DNA of 64,000 nt. It comes from Saccharospirillaceae bacterium (GTDB lineage: Bacteria > Pseudomonadota > Gammaproteobacteria > Pseudomonadales > Oceanobacteraceae). Of the stretch, positions 17,935-26,885 are shown one piece after another. Within the stretch, counting starts at the first letter, position 1. Each line of letters opens with the position of its first letter. Position numbers and translations under genes: made by a program. The notes beneath the pieces are model-generated. The model ran no database searches. It saw nothing but the letters and a program-made list of their open reading frames with translations, and had not been told where the DNA came from. The DNA lies in assembly GCA_021208685.1 (NCBI GenBank), contig JAJOJJ010000009.1, positions 1-64,000 on the forward strand, read 5' to 3'.

Positions 17935-17954
17935 TACCAAGCACTTGCTTGGTA
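17935..17954. promoter_or_regulatory. Perfect palindrome, candidate TetR-type operator of the SDR-ACAD operon
   Basis: TACCAAGCA-CT-TGCTTGGTA is a nine-base perfect inverted repeat with a two-base spacer, 69 bases upstream of the SDR start and inside the divergent region with the aldo/keto reductase gene. Size, symmetry and position match operators of TetR-family regulators of acyl-CoA and terpenoid catabolic genes. No regulator gene is adjacent. Confidence 0.55.
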
Positions 17955-18022
17955 TTTTCGGGCAAAGTCACGGATCACAATCCACTGACGCAATCATTTA
18001 TGCACACCACGGGGAATGTTTT

Positions 18023-18904
18023 ATGCCGTATCAATCCACGCTGCGGGCCGGTATTTTCGCCGGAAAAACGCTGTTGGTATCCGGTGGCGGCAGCGGTATC
18101 GGCCGCTGCACTGCGCACGAGCTCGCCTCATTGGGGGCAACGGTTATTCTGATTGGCCGCAACGAAGAAAAACTGCAGAACGTGCAGGCGGAAATTCAGC
18201 AAGACGGTGGGCAGGTCTGCTATTACAGCCTGGATATCCGTGATGAAGACGCGGTTATCAAAACCATCCAAGCCATCGTGGCAGAGCACGGTGAGATTGC
18301 CGGTCTGTTTAATAACGCCGGCGGCCAGTTCCCCTCCCCGCTCGAATTTATTAATAAAAAAGGGTTTGAAGCGGTACTGAATACCAACCTTACCGGCACG
18401 TTTTTAATGATGCGCGAAGTCTATCGTCAGTCGATGCAAAAGCACGGTGGCGCTATCGTCAATATGACCGCTGATAATCTCAATGGTATGCCGGGCATGG
18501 GGCATTCCGGTGCAGCCCGTGCCGGGGTAGAAAACATTACCAAAACCGCTGCCTGGGAATGGGGCAAAAGCGGTGTCCGCGTTAACGCTGTCGCACCTGG
18601 CTGGGTTGCATCGAGTGGCTTTGATACTTACAGCCCGGCAATGCAGAAAACCATCCGCAACCTGCGTCATCACGTGCCACTGAAGCGCATCGCAACCGAA
18701 GCCGAAATCAGTTCCGCTGTGTGTTTTTTATTAAGCGAAGGCGCCAATTTTATCAGCGGCGTCTGTCTGCGGGTTGATGGTGGCTCTTCCATGGGCTCGG
18801 CGCCGGCCATTATTCCGCTGCCCGACAAGCCCGCCACCAACAGCGAATCATTCAACGGTTTTCATCGCTATGAATTACCCGATGTACTGAAAAATAACGA
18901 CTAA
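18023..18904 (+). CDS. SDR-family oxidoreductase, enoyl-CoA reductase/AtuB-like
   Basis: A 293-residue short-chain dehydrogenase from the ATG at 18023, which has GGGGA upstream; a longer in-frame reading from 17786 is not supported. The Rossmann motif G-G-G-S-G-I-G-R-C (about residues 22-30) and N-N-A-G-G are present. The usual Y-x-x-x-K is replaced by H-S-G-A-A-R-A-G-V, with the K in N-I-T-K. This pattern is known from peroxisomal trans-2-enoyl-CoA reductase-like SDRs. It is followed 15 bases later by an acyl-CoA dehydrogenase, as in atuB/atuD terpenoid (citronellol) catabolism. A role in acyl-CoA or branched isoprenoid oxidation is inference. Confidence 0.8.
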   Translation: MPYQSTLRAGIFAGKTLLVSGGGSGIGRCTAHELASLGATVILIGRNEEKLQNVQAEIQQDGGQVCYYSLDIRDEDAVIKTIQAIVAEHGEIAGLFNNAGGQFPSPLEFINKKGFEAVLNTNLTGTFLMMREVYRQSMQKHGGAIVNMTADNLNGMPGMGHSGAARAGVENITKTAAWEWGKSGVRVNAVAPGWVASSGFDTYSPAMQKTIRNLRHHVPLKRIATEAEISSAVCFLLSEGANFISGVCLRVDGGSSMGSAPAIIPLPDKPATNSESFNGFHRYELPDVLKNND

Positions 18905-18919
18905 CGGAAGGAACCTCAT

Positions 18920-20089
18920 ATGCTGACGTTTGACTCGCTGCGTTTAGCCAGCCCGTATTACAACGACAACCATGCCGAATGGCGCAGCCAGCTGCGGAAA
19001 TTTGTCGAACGCGAAATCATGCCCAGTGTTGACGACTGGGAAGAAGCCTGCGAACTGCCACAATCACTTTGGCATAAAGCCGCCGATGTGGGCCTGCTGC
19101 AATTAGGCTATCCGGAACAATACGGTGGTCTGAGTGAAGGCACCGATATTTTTCATACCATTATTGCCGTCGAAGAACTCAGCCGTACCGGCGCCGGAGG
19201 GATTTATGCCACGCTAATGGTGCACGGCATTGGTTTACCACCGGTCGTTCATTTTGGCAGCGACTATTTAAAAGACATGGTTATTCCACCAGTATTGCGC
19301 GGCGAAAAACACATTTCTCTGGCCATTACCGAACCCGGCGGCGGTTCTGACGTTGCCAACCTCAGCACCAGTGCCGTGCGTGACGGCGACCACTATATTA
19401 TTAATGGCAGCAAAACGTTTATTACCGGCGGCATGCGTGCCGACTGGTACACGGTTGCTGTGCGTACCGGCGGCGAAGGCGTGGGCGGTATTTCCATGAT
19501 TTTAGTGCCGGCGGATGCCGACGGTTTCAGCCGCACGCCATTAAATAAAAAGCAGGGCTGGTGGTGTTCGGATACTGCCACACTCTATTTCGATAATGTA
19601 CGGGTACCGGCCAGCCATTTAATCGGCGGTGAAAATCAGGGTTTTATGCCCATTGTGCATAATTTTAATAATGAGCGGCTGGCATTAACCGCAGGGGCTT
19701 TGGCCAGTGCCAAAGTCTGTATCGAAGAAGCCGCCATCTGGGCAAAAGAGCGTAAAACCTTTGGCAAGCCACTCAGCAAGCATCAGGTTATCCGCCATAA
19801 ATTTGCCGAAATGGTGCGTCAGGTGAACGCAACCCAGGCGTATATGGACAGCTGCGCCTGGCAGATTCAGAACGGTAAAGCCAGACCCGCCGATATTGCG
19901 CTGTTAAAAGTGCAGGCCACCATGGTGATGGAATTCTGCGCCCGTGAAGCCCTGCAGATTTTAGGTGGCGCAGGTTATATGCGCGGCTGTAAAAGTGAGC
20001 GTATTTACCGTGAAGTGCGGGTCAATGCGATTGGTGGCGGCTCGGAAGAAATTATGCGCGATCTGGCCGCGCGTCAGCTCGGACTTTAA
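18920..20089 (+). CDS. Acyl-CoA dehydrogenase (AtuD-like)
   Basis: A 389-residue acyl-CoA dehydrogenase with a GGAAGGA ribosome-binding site. The N-terminal helical domain is followed by the FAD/substrate signature A-I-T-E-P-G-G-G-S-D (about residues 136-145). A middle beta-domain includes T-F-I-T-G-G, and a C-terminal domain has R-K-T-F-G-K-P and I-L-G-G-A-G-Y-M. The region G-G-G-S-E-E-I-M-R-D aligns with the catalytic glutamate position near the C-terminus of short and medium-chain members. It oxidises an acyl-CoA to the 2-enoyl-CoA, passing electrons to ETF. Pairing with an AtuB-like SDR suggests a branched or terpenoid substrate. Confidence 0.88.
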   Translation: MLTFDSLRLASPYYNDNHAEWRSQLRKFVEREIMPSVDDWEEACELPQSLWHKAADVGLLQLGYPEQYGGLSEGTDIFHTIIAVEELSRTGAGGIYATLMVHGIGLPPVVHFGSDYLKDMVIPPVLRGEKHISLAITEPGGGSDVANLSTSAVRDGDHYIINGSKTFITGGMRADWYTVAVRTGGEGVGGISMILVPADADGFSRTPLNKKQGWWCSDTATLYFDNVRVPASHLIGGENQGFMPIVHNFNNERLALTAGALASAKVCIEEAAIWAKERKTFGKPLSKHQVIRHKFAEMVRQVNATQAYMDSCAWQIQNGKARPADIALLKVQATMVMEFCAREALQILGGAGYMRGCKSERIYREVRVNAIGGGSEEIMRDLAARQLGL

Positions 20090-20094
20090 TCCGC

Positions 20095-20718
20095 TCATAA
20101 CCCGACAGGCGTCGTCCGGCTTAAATGACGGCGACGCAGTACAATAATCAACATCAGCGCCATACAGGCTAAGGTTACTGCCAGCGGAAATAGCAGCGTT
20201 ATCCAGGAATAATGTTCGAGCGCAGCGACCACCAACAGATTGCGCAATAAAAATAATGCAAAAAAAACGAGTGATTCTTGATGAGGCTGAACCCAAGCCT
20301 TTCGCAAAGTAGGGCCAAATCCCAACAAATCGACCGTAGTCAATATAATAACCGCCATTAAGGCAGAGTCACTGATATACCAGAATGGCAGTGACGACAA
20401 TGCCGCTATAAAAAACAGCCAGTCCAGCATGGTGATCACCAGATCACCCCGCTTTATCAATGCCAGCACAGCAATCAATAATGTGATACCGGCCGATAAT
20501 CCTACGGCCCAGGCTCCCGCCCCGCCGTTATCACTCAGTTGCGCAAAAAAAACCACCAGTGTTGTAATCCCCCAGATGACCCAGGAAAAAACATGGGCCT
20601 GAACGCGATTCGCCAACACGTCACGAATGTAGGGCAAAAAGGCACTGAACGTGATAATCATGGCCGCCACACTGGCGGCTATTTTAAAAGACATGCAATC
20701 CACCCAGTGATTGAACAC
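20095..20718 (-). CDS. Seven-helix membrane protein, SWEET/PQ-loop-like
   Basis: A 207-residue (or 199 from the Met at 20694) very hydrophobic protein with about seven predicted membrane helices. The first helix reads F-S-A-F-L-P-Y-I-R-D-V-L, followed by A-H-V-F-S-W-V-I-W-G, the proline-plus-W pattern of PQ-loop/SWEET-type transporters, and a second L-G-F-G-P-T-L-R-K-A-W segment resembles the repeat. This suggests a small-solute or sugar transporter fold, but function is unknown. Its stop is five bases from the acyl-CoA dehydrogenase stop, convergently. Confidence 0.6.
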   Translation of the reverse strand: MFNHWVDCMSFKIAASVAAMIITFSAFLPYIRDVLANRVQAHVFSWVIWGITTLVVFFAQLSDNGGAGAWAVGLSAGITLLIAVLALIKRGDLVITMLDWLFFIAALSSLPFWYISDSALMAVIILTTVDLLGFGPTLRKAWVQPHQESLVFFALFLLRNLLVVAALEHYSWITLLFPLAVTLACMALMLIIVLRRRHLSRTTPVGL

Positions 20719-20733
20719 TCAAGCCTGAAGAAA

Positions 20734-20749
20734 TTAAGGCCCCTCTGAA
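20734..20749 (+). repeat. Solo copy of the element terminus TTAAGGCNCCTCTGAA
   Basis: These 16 bases match 15 of 16 positions of the terminal repeat of the 47235-47505 element (TTAAGGCACCTCTGAA). No partner end is visible nearby. It lies between the membrane-protein gene and the ybbN stop, and may be a remnant of the same element family. Confidence 0.35.
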
Positions 20750-20770
20750 CACTCCGGGCCGGCACGGTCA

Positions 20771-21763
20771 TCAATCCGCAAGGCGCTGATCATTCAGCGC
20801 GAACAACCGGCGCCGATACTGATTGGCCAATATCCGGTCCGGCATAAGATCGATCATTTCTGTCAGACGGGCCTGAACCCGCTGACGCACCGTATCCGAG
20901 ACGACCGGATTGCTCGTTTGCAGAAACGTCAACAACGCCTCCAGCGCAGCGCAGTAATCAGCCGTCGCAGCCAATGCGGCGGCCAGCATTAATACGGTCT
21001 GCCCAATCTGTTCATCATCCTTACGGCCGTTTACGAGATACGCTAACCGCTGGCGTAACCTGAAAATCTCATCGGGATGCGGCTCATGCTCCAGCAATGC
21101 GAGACGCGCCTGTATCTGCTGCACCCCGGGATCACGCAGCAGACTGAATCCCGCATCCGCCAGCCATTGCTGCGCCAGCTGCAATAAGCCACGCCGTACA
21201 GCACTCGCCAGCGGCTGCTGGCGAGTGCCTTCCAACAGCGTATTCAGCAAATCGGCGAACACCTGACCCAGCACACTCTCCTGCCCGGCAGCCAGAGCAT
21301 ATGCCTGATGCAACCGTTCCATGGCGATATCCGCTTTACCATCAGCAAACGCCTGAGCGGTCTGCTGCAACCAGTCACGCACCTGCTGAATACGCAGATC
21401 CGGTGCCCTCAGCCAGGGCTGAATAAAGGCGCGGATCTGAGATTCAGTCAGTGTTTGCTGAAAGCGGTCAACTTCAACGCCGTTCAGCAACAACAACACC
21501 GCAGGCAAACTGTGCACGGCAAAACGCTGCAGCAGTTCCGGCGATTGTTCAGCATCCACTTTGAATAACAAGACCTCCCCTTGCAGTTCCGTCACGTGCT
21601 TTTCCAGTACTGGCAGAATCGCCCGGCATGGGGCACACCAACTGGCCCAGAAGTCGAGCAGAACCGGCACAGGGGCATCGGCCAGATGCTCCGCCAATTG
21701 TTCTGCTGAGAGAGATAAGACCCAGGGAGGAGCAGCCAGAGCTGGCAGCGGAGAATGCGTCAT
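20771..21763 (-). CDS. ybbN: Thioredoxin-domain co-chaperone YbbN/CnoX
   Basis: A 330-residue protein with an N-terminal thioredoxin domain (about residues 15-120; active site W-C-A-P-C near 42-46), then a helical TPR-like region (about 130-330) with E. coli YbbN-type repeats. YbbN binds unfolded or chlorine-oxidised proteins and hands them to GroEL or DnaK. Here both redox cysteines are present, unlike the SxxC form of E. coli YbbN, so this copy may keep thiol-disulfide activity. It is divergent from the thioredoxin-like gene at 22015. Confidence 0.88.
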   Translation of the reverse strand: MTHSPLPALAAPPWVLSLSAEQLAEHLADAPVPVLLDFWASWCAPCRAILPVLEKHVTELQGEVLLFKVDAEQSPELLQRFAVHSLPAVLLLLNGVEVDRFQQTLTESQIRAFIQPWLRAPDLRIQQVRDWLQQTAQAFADGKADIAMERLHQAYALAAGQESVLGQVFADLLNTLLEGTRQQPLASAVRRGLLQLAQQWLADAGFSLLRDPGVQQIQARLALLEHEPHPDEIFRLRQRLAYLVNGRKDDEQIGQTVLMLAAALAATADYCAALEALLTFLQTSNPVVSDTVRQRVQARLTEMIDLMPDRILANQYRRRLFALNDQRLAD

Positions 21764-22014
21764 AGGGCTGAAATGCGCGTCTGGAAAACTGCGTATCCTA
21801 ACGCCTCAGAGCGTAAATGCCATAGACGGCCCGCAATCATCGGCTGATTCCCCGCTGCAAGACACTGCCCCGGATCACCACTCATAAACACCGAGATAGC
21901 CGGGGCTTTCTGCGCGCCCCTTCAGATAACGGTATAAAAAAGCATTGCACACCGGCCAAGAAACGGATGAGGTATACTCGCCCCGATATTGATGAGCGGC
22001 GGAAACCATCCTCT

Positions 22015-22719
22015 ATGAAGACACCTGAGCACTCCGACAACAGATTCGCAGCTGGCGGCGCCCCGGCGTCTGCCAACACAGCAAAGAACGTCTGGCTGAT
22101 CCTGCTCGTCAGCGTCTGGTTGCTGGCAACACTGGCCGGACTGTGGTGGTTTCAGCAGCAGAACGTCCGGCCGTTTGTCGCGGGCACCGATGATCCCCGC
22201 TTCTGGCAAGCCGGTCAGGTGAATCAGATGCTGCAACCTTTACTGCAACAATTACCGCCCACACCGACCATCCAGACAACAGAGCAAACGGTCGTCCTGC
22301 TGCACTTCTGGAACCCTGATTGCCTGTGTAACCAACTCAGCCAGCGCCATTTCGATGGACTGATCAGCCGCTTCAGTGCTGAACAATTGCGTATTGTGGT
22401 GGTGGCCGCACCCGGCACCACTGATGAACAACTGCACCAGTTCAGGCAGCTGAACGGTCGCCGGATGGAGGTTATGCGCCAGCCGCAGGGTATTGATTTA
22501 CCTCTGCCCAGCAGTCCGGCGCTGGCACTGCTGAATTCCCGTGGTGAGCTGGGTTACTTTGGTGCTTATGGCTTTGGTGCTCTTTGCACCGTCGCCAATG
22601 ATGATTTTTTCCCCAATATCGTGCGTGAACTGAGCACAAAAGGTTACGGCCCCTTCGCCAATGTGGCCGGTGATGGCTGCTTCTGCGCCTGGCCAAATGC
22701 CCGACCATCAGCCGGGTAA
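22015..22719 (+). CDS. Membrane-anchored thioredoxin-like protein (DUF6436-like)
   Basis: A 234-residue protein from the ATG at 22015, the start nearest the anchor; an upstream in-frame start at 21967 exists. A single membrane helix (about residues 24-44) precedes a periplasmic thioredoxin-like domain. In place of the standard C-x-x-C it has F-W-N-P-D-C-L-C-N near residue 102, with cysteines two apart, and further cysteines in the C-terminal D-G-C-F-C-A-W. The family is uncharacterised; a thiol-redox or metal role at the envelope is inference. It runs convergently toward tgpA. Confidence 0.65.
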   Translation: MKTPEHSDNRFAAGGAPASANTAKNVWLILLVSVWLLATLAGLWWFQQQNVRPFVAGTDDPRFWQAGQVNQMLQPLLQQLPPTPTIQTTEQTVVLLHFWNPDCLCNQLSQRHFDGLISRFSAEQLRIVVVAAPGTTDEQLHQFRQLNGRRMEVMRQPQGIDLPLPSSPALALLNSRGELGYFGAYGFGALCTVANDDFFPNIVRELSTKGYGPFANVAGDGCFCAWPNARPSAG

Positions 22720-22728
22720 AAGCAGGAT

Positions 22729-24783
22729 CTAACCCCGACGCAACTGTCGCCGTATTTTTCCCATCGCACGAATCAGCTGGCGCTGCTCTTGCTTTACCCT
22801 GCCAGAGTCCGGCGCGGGCAGATACAGCTGCCGGTTAACTTCTGCCGCCAGCCACAGCAACAGGCTCCTCTGATGGGGGCAATGCTGAGCCAGCCGATGC
22901 AAATAGTTGGCGGCGGTTTCACCAGACTGCGGTTCCAACCCCAGCTTAAGGCCTTTGTCCTGCAGCCGCTGCCAGCTGCGCATAAACGGCGACAATGGCA
23001 GCGGGCGCTGGCGCCACCACACCAGCAGTGAAGCCATTAAAAAGAACCCGCCGAAACTGCCGCCCAGCACATACAAACCCTGCTTATAATCCTCCAGCCC
23101 AAGCCAGCCATTGAGAAAGCTTTTTTGCCGCTTGCCGTCATACGACAACACCCACAGCTGCCAGTAATAGTTCAGGCTGTCCATTTCCATACGCAGCTGG
23201 TTTAACCAGCTGACCCCTTTGAACCGGTGGGGTGAGAATAGATTTTCCTGCAAAAACGTCCCTTCTTCCGCCACCGCGCGTTCAAGACCAAACTCAATAC
23301 GCTGCGGCGCAACCGCCGCCGTCGGATCAACCCGGACCCAGCCCTGTCCACTCAGCCAGACTTCTGTCCAGGCGTGGGCGTCGTACTGACGCACGGTTAA
23401 ATAACCGTCGGCAGCGTTCCACTCGCCCCCCTGATAGCCGGAGACCACCCGCGCCGGAATTCCGGCCGCACGCGCCAGAAAGACCAGTGCACCGGCATAA
23501 TGCGCGCAAAAACCACGACGCTGATCAAACAAAAAGTCGTCAATTTCCTCGCTGCCCATCAGCGGCGGTTTCAGGGTGTAGTAATAATCCTGCTCACGGA
23601 AATGGCGTAACAGCGCATTGATATAGGAGGCATCATCACCAGCCTCGGCACGGCGTTGCACAGCCCAGGCCAGCGCCTGCGGATTACGCCCGCGAGGCAG
23701 TTGCAGGTTCTGGCGCTGTTCAAGTCCGGCCAGTCCATCCTCACTGATACTGACCGAAGGCCAGGACAACGCCTGATACCGTCTGCGTTCATGCAATGGC
23801 TGTCTGGCAACCAGACGGTCATCCATGGTCATGCCGGTGCGATCTTCCTGTGCGGCAACGCCGCGCAGTGCAAACAGCCACGTTTCACCGGTACTTTCCT
23901 GAATGATGTCGTAACGGATAAGCCCTTCTGCCTCCGCCGGTGGTTGCCAGCTTTGCGGATACCACTGCACCTCAGACGTCACCCCACTGGGCTGCCAGCG
24001 GCGACCATCGTAGTTATCCAGAATCAAGGCCCGCCAGTACAACTGATCACGGGGCGGCACCTTGCCATCACTGAACGATGCACGGAAAGCCAGTTCATCC
24101 GACTGACTGAGGTCTGCAATATCACCCGCGGCCATTTCCGCCGACAATCCGGTTTTTGCCTTACCCGACTGCAACGCAATGCTCCACAACGGCGCCAGAC
24201 GCGGAAACAGCAGATACAGAACCAGCATCAGTGGCAGCGACATTAACAGAATACCCGCCGCCAGTTTTGCCGCCCGGCGGCTGCGCTGTGCACTGCCCGC
24301 ATCGTGTCCAAAACTGTTCTGATGCAGGGCCACCAGAGTGCTGGTTAAAAGCCAGACGGTGAGAATGCCGTATAACCCCGTCAGAATGCCCTGATCAAAC
24401 AGAAAACCGGTGCCAAGCAGAAAATAACCGAGAAAAATCACCACATAACCATCACGGCGATGACGCATTTCCAGCAATTTGAGCAGGCAGGCAGCAATCA
24501 GAAAAGCAGCGGCACTCTCCAGCGTGAAGGTTTTATCAAAAGCCACAATGACGGCGGCCGAAGCCGCTGCAACGGCCACCGCCTTGGCCCAGCGATTGGG
24601 ATAGGACAAACGGCCAAGATGGGTCAGCCCGCGCCAGATAAACACAAACAGTGCCAGTCCCCACATCCACAGCGGCAGGTGCTGTGAATGTGGCAATAAC
24701 GCGGCGACATTACTGCCCAGCAGCCAGAACAAGGCGCTGCGCGGAATCTGCAGATCCGTGTTGGAATAACGGCTGCGGCTCAT
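22729..24783 (-). CDS. tgpA: Transglutaminase-like membrane protein TgpA (DUF3488-transglutaminase)
   Basis: A 684-residue protein with six or more N-terminal membrane helices (about 15-205), a periplasmic transglutaminase core, one further helix near residue 560 and a DUF4129-like tail. The catalytic triad is visible: Cys in R-R-G-F-C-A-H-Y, His in D-A-H-A-W-T-E-V-W, and Asp in V-R-V-D-P-T-A-A-V. Pseudomonas TgpA is an essential periplasmic transglutaminase. The start overlaps the end of the DUF58 gene as ATGA, forming a moxR-DUF58-tgpA operon, an arrangement conserved in pseudomonads and relatives. Confidence 0.9.
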   Translation of the reverse strand: MSRSRYSNTDLQIPRSALFWLLGSNVAALLPHSQHLPLWMWGLALFVFIWRGLTHLGRLSYPNRWAKAVAVAAASAAVIVAFDKTFTLESAAAFLIAACLLKLLEMRHRRDGYVVIFLGYFLLGTGFLFDQGILTGLYGILTVWLLTSTLVALHQNSFGHDAGSAQRSRRAAKLAAGILLMSLPLMLVLYLLFPRLAPLWSIALQSGKAKTGLSAEMAAGDIADLSQSDELAFRASFSDGKVPPRDQLYWRALILDNYDGRRWQPSGVTSEVQWYPQSWQPPAEAEGLIRYDIIQESTGETWLFALRGVAAQEDRTGMTMDDRLVARQPLHERRRYQALSWPSVSISEDGLAGLEQRQNLQLPRGRNPQALAWAVQRRAEAGDDASYINALLRHFREQDYYYTLKPPLMGSEEIDDFLFDQRRGFCAHYAGALVFLARAAGIPARVVSGYQGGEWNAADGYLTVRQYDAHAWTEVWLSGQGWVRVDPTAAVAPQRIEFGLERAVAEEGTFLQENLFSPHRFKGVSWLNQLRMEMDSLNYYWQLWVLSYDGKRQKSFLNGWLGLEDYKQGLYVLGGSFGGFFLMASLLVWWRQRPLPLSPFMRSWQRLQDKGLKLGLEPQSGETAANYLHRLAQHCPHQRSLLLWLAAEVNRQLYLPAPDSGRVKQEQRQLIRAMGKIRRQLRRG

Positions 24784-25757
24784 TGCTCACCTCCGCCAAA
24801 GCCATAGCGGGCGAGCGCTTCCAGACAACGGTCACGATGGCCATCACTGTGATCCGGAGCAATCTCCTTGCCCGGCAGGCGCAGACCATAACGCCAGCCA
24901 GACTGATGCGCCTGCAACACCCAGCCGCACAGTCGTGACAGCCGGACTTCGGTTGCCTGCGGTGCCAGCACATCCCAGTCAAGCCAACAGGTTGCGCCTT
25001 CATCGTGGTCAAAATCTTTGGTCACCAGACCTTTGCCACGGGCCAGCTGTTTCCAGGCGATCTGGCGCATCGAATCACCGGGCTGGTAATTACGCAGCCC
25101 CTGAAAATCCTTCTGACCGGACACGGTCGACGGTGCACCGCTGAGCTTATCGCCCTGTTCGCCACTGGCAAACACAAAGGGAACATACTCTGGTTTGGGA
25201 TAAACCAGCGCATTAACGTCGAGTTTTACCCAGGTCCAGGTATTGAACAGGCCCAGCGGGAAACGCGAATCGAGACGCAGACGCCCGGCTTGCAACGGGC
25301 CACGTTTAACCGTACGAAAACTCAGTGCCAGCGTGCGGATTTGCGCGGTATCGACATCCGTCAGTTGCGATGGATTTTCCGGAAAGCCCAGCAACAAGGC
25401 TTCGTGATAACGCTGTTTGGCCGCTGTTAAGCGCAGCGGCAATTCGATCACATCCCCGGCAAAACAGGGATACGCGCGCCCGGCTGCAAGCGTCAGTCCG
25501 GAAAGATTACGGAAGGTAAACATCATCGCCGCCAATGATACGCTGAACAGCCAGAAGGTCAGGCCATAAATCAGGCTGTTCTGGTAGTTAATGGCGGTCA
25601 GCAATAACACCACCAACAACACCATAAACAACAGCCCGGTGCGGGTTGGCAAAATAAAAATAGAGCGATGATTAAGCGTTACCTGAGGTGCCGGTGGAAT
25701 TCGCCGGTCCAGCCAACGCTTCCAGCGCTCACGCCAGTGCCCGGACAGTGACGTCAT
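24780..25757 (-). CDS. DUF58 domain membrane protein
   Basis: A 325-residue protein with two N-terminal membrane helices (about 31-50 and 52-72) and a cytoplasmic or periplasmic part carrying the DUF58 signature: R-N-Y-Q-P-G-D-S-M-R-Q-I-A-W-K-Q-L-A-R (about residues 225-243) and K-D-F-D-H-D-E-G. DUF58 proteins resemble von Willebrand factor A domains and usually occur with MoxR ATPases. It overlaps moxR upstream and tgpA downstream by four bases each (ATGA), so the three are co-translated. Confidence 0.88.
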   Translation of the reverse strand: MTSLSGHWRERWKRWLDRRIPPAPQVTLNHRSIFILPTRTGLLFMVLLVVLLLTAINYQNSLIYGLTFWLFSVSLAAMMFTFRNLSGLTLAAGRAYPCFAGDVIELPLRLTAAKQRYHEALLLGFPENPSQLTDVDTAQIRTLALSFRTVKRGPLQAGRLRLDSRFPLGLFNTWTWVKLDVNALVYPKPEYVPFVFASGEQGDKLSGAPSTVSGQKDFQGLRNYQPGDSMRQIAWKQLARGKGLVTKDFDHDEGATCWLDWDVLAPQATEVRLSRLCGWVLQAHQSGWRYGLRLPGKEIAPDHSDGHRDRCLEALARYGFGGGEQ

Positions 25758-26680
25758 ACCAGAACCGGCACCGAATTCAGAATGCGCTGCGATACACTGT
25801 GGGCACCGCCATCCGCAGCCTCCGCCAGACGATGATCGACCACCGCCGGCAACACCGCCTGAATATCCTCCGGCAGCAAATACTGACGATTACCATCCAC
25901 CAGAGCCCAGGCCTTCGCACTGCGTAACAGTGCCAGCGCACCACGCGGTGACAAACCATACTGATAGCCGCCCTCATAGCGGGTAAAAGCAATAATACGC
26001 TGTACATAATCCAGCACACTGGCCGAGGCCTGCACACTGTTGACCTGTTGCTGCAGCTGCGCTAATTCCTGTGTGGTTAAAAGTGGTCTGAGGTTGCTGG
26101 CCATGGTGCGGCGGTCGCGGCCCTCGAGCAGCTCGCGCTCAGCTTTTTCATTCGGGTAGCCCAGCTGGATACGCATTAAAAAACGGTCGAGCTGAGACTC
26201 CGGCAAAGGAAAAGTACCCGACTGAGACACCGGGTTTTGCGTGGCTATAACGAAAAACGGCATGGGCAATGGCCGGGTTTCCCCTTCTACCGTTACCTGC
26301 CCTTCTTCCATCGCCTCCAGCAGCGCACTCTGGGCCTTAGGCGTTGCCCGGTTAATTTCATCCGCCAGTAACAGCTGAGTAAATACTGGCCCCGGATGAA
26401 AACGGAAACGACCAATATCGGAGCCAGCTTCACGCTCAAAAATACTCACCCCAAGAATGTCGGCGGGCAATAAATCAGAGGTGAACTGAATACGGTTATA
26501 TTTCAGCCCCAACACACCTGCGAGAGCATGAGACAAGGTGGTTTTGCCCATGCCGGGTAAATCTTCGATTAACAGGTGACCGCGCGCCAGCAGACAACTG
26601 AGCGCCAGCTTGAGCTGCTCTTCTTTACCCAGAATGACAGCACTGAGCTGCTCCAGTGCACGTTGAATCGGAGTGGTCAT
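25754..26680 (-). CDS. MoxR-family AAA+ ATPase
   Basis: A 308-residue AAA+ protein with Walker A D-L-P-G-M-G-K-T-T (about residues 39-47), Walker B L-L-L-A-D-E-I-N-R-A-T-P-K (about 105-117), sensor 1 in V-I-A-T-Q-N-P, and the MoxR lid domain with S-P-R-G-A-L-A-L-L. MoxR ATPases are thought to act as chaperones that insert metal cofactors or assemble complexes together with VWA-type partners; here the partner is probably the DUF58 protein. It is the first gene of the operon; the promoter should lie in 26681-26820. Confidence 0.9.
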   Translation of the reverse strand: MTTPIQRALEQLSAVILGKEEQLKLALSCLLARGHLLIEDLPGMGKTTLSHALAGVLGLKYNRIQFTSDLLPADILGVSIFEREAGSDIGRFRFHPGPVFTQLLLADEINRATPKAQSALLEAMEEGQVTVEGETRPLPMPFFVIATQNPVSQSGTFPLPESQLDRFLMRIQLGYPNEKAERELLEGRDRRTMASNLRPLLTTQELAQLQQQVNSVQASASVLDYVQRIIAFTRYEGGYQYGLSPRGALALLRSAKAWALVDGNRQYLLPEDIQAVLPAVVDHRLAEAADGGAHSVSQRILNSVPVLV

Positions 26681-26832
26681 GGCGGTTCCTGTTACTGCGA
26701 TAAATAAAACCCAAGCATAAGTGACTCGTGACCTCAGGGAAATGGGCAGACATCAGAGCTGAGGAGGAATGCACAATACCGCGCGTAAAGATTCGTCAGA
26801 AAAAAACGCATCCTCCGCAGCCAAACATGAAA

Positions 26833-26862
26833 AAGCGGGAATTACCGGCGTAATTCCCGCTT
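26833..26862 (-). terminator. Intrinsic terminator of metZ
   Basis: Twelve-base perfect stem (AAGCGGGAATTA and its complement) around a six-base loop, followed on the minus strand by a short T stretch (26834-26831). It lies 24 bases after the metZ stop. Confidence 0.8.
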
Positions 26863-26885
26863 AAATGTCAGCCCAGAGCAATAGA

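Noticed and set aside
17786-18022. N-terminal extension of the SDR
   Set aside because: It would encode the operator palindrome and has no similarity to the SDR fold; the ATG at 18023 has its own ribosome-binding site.
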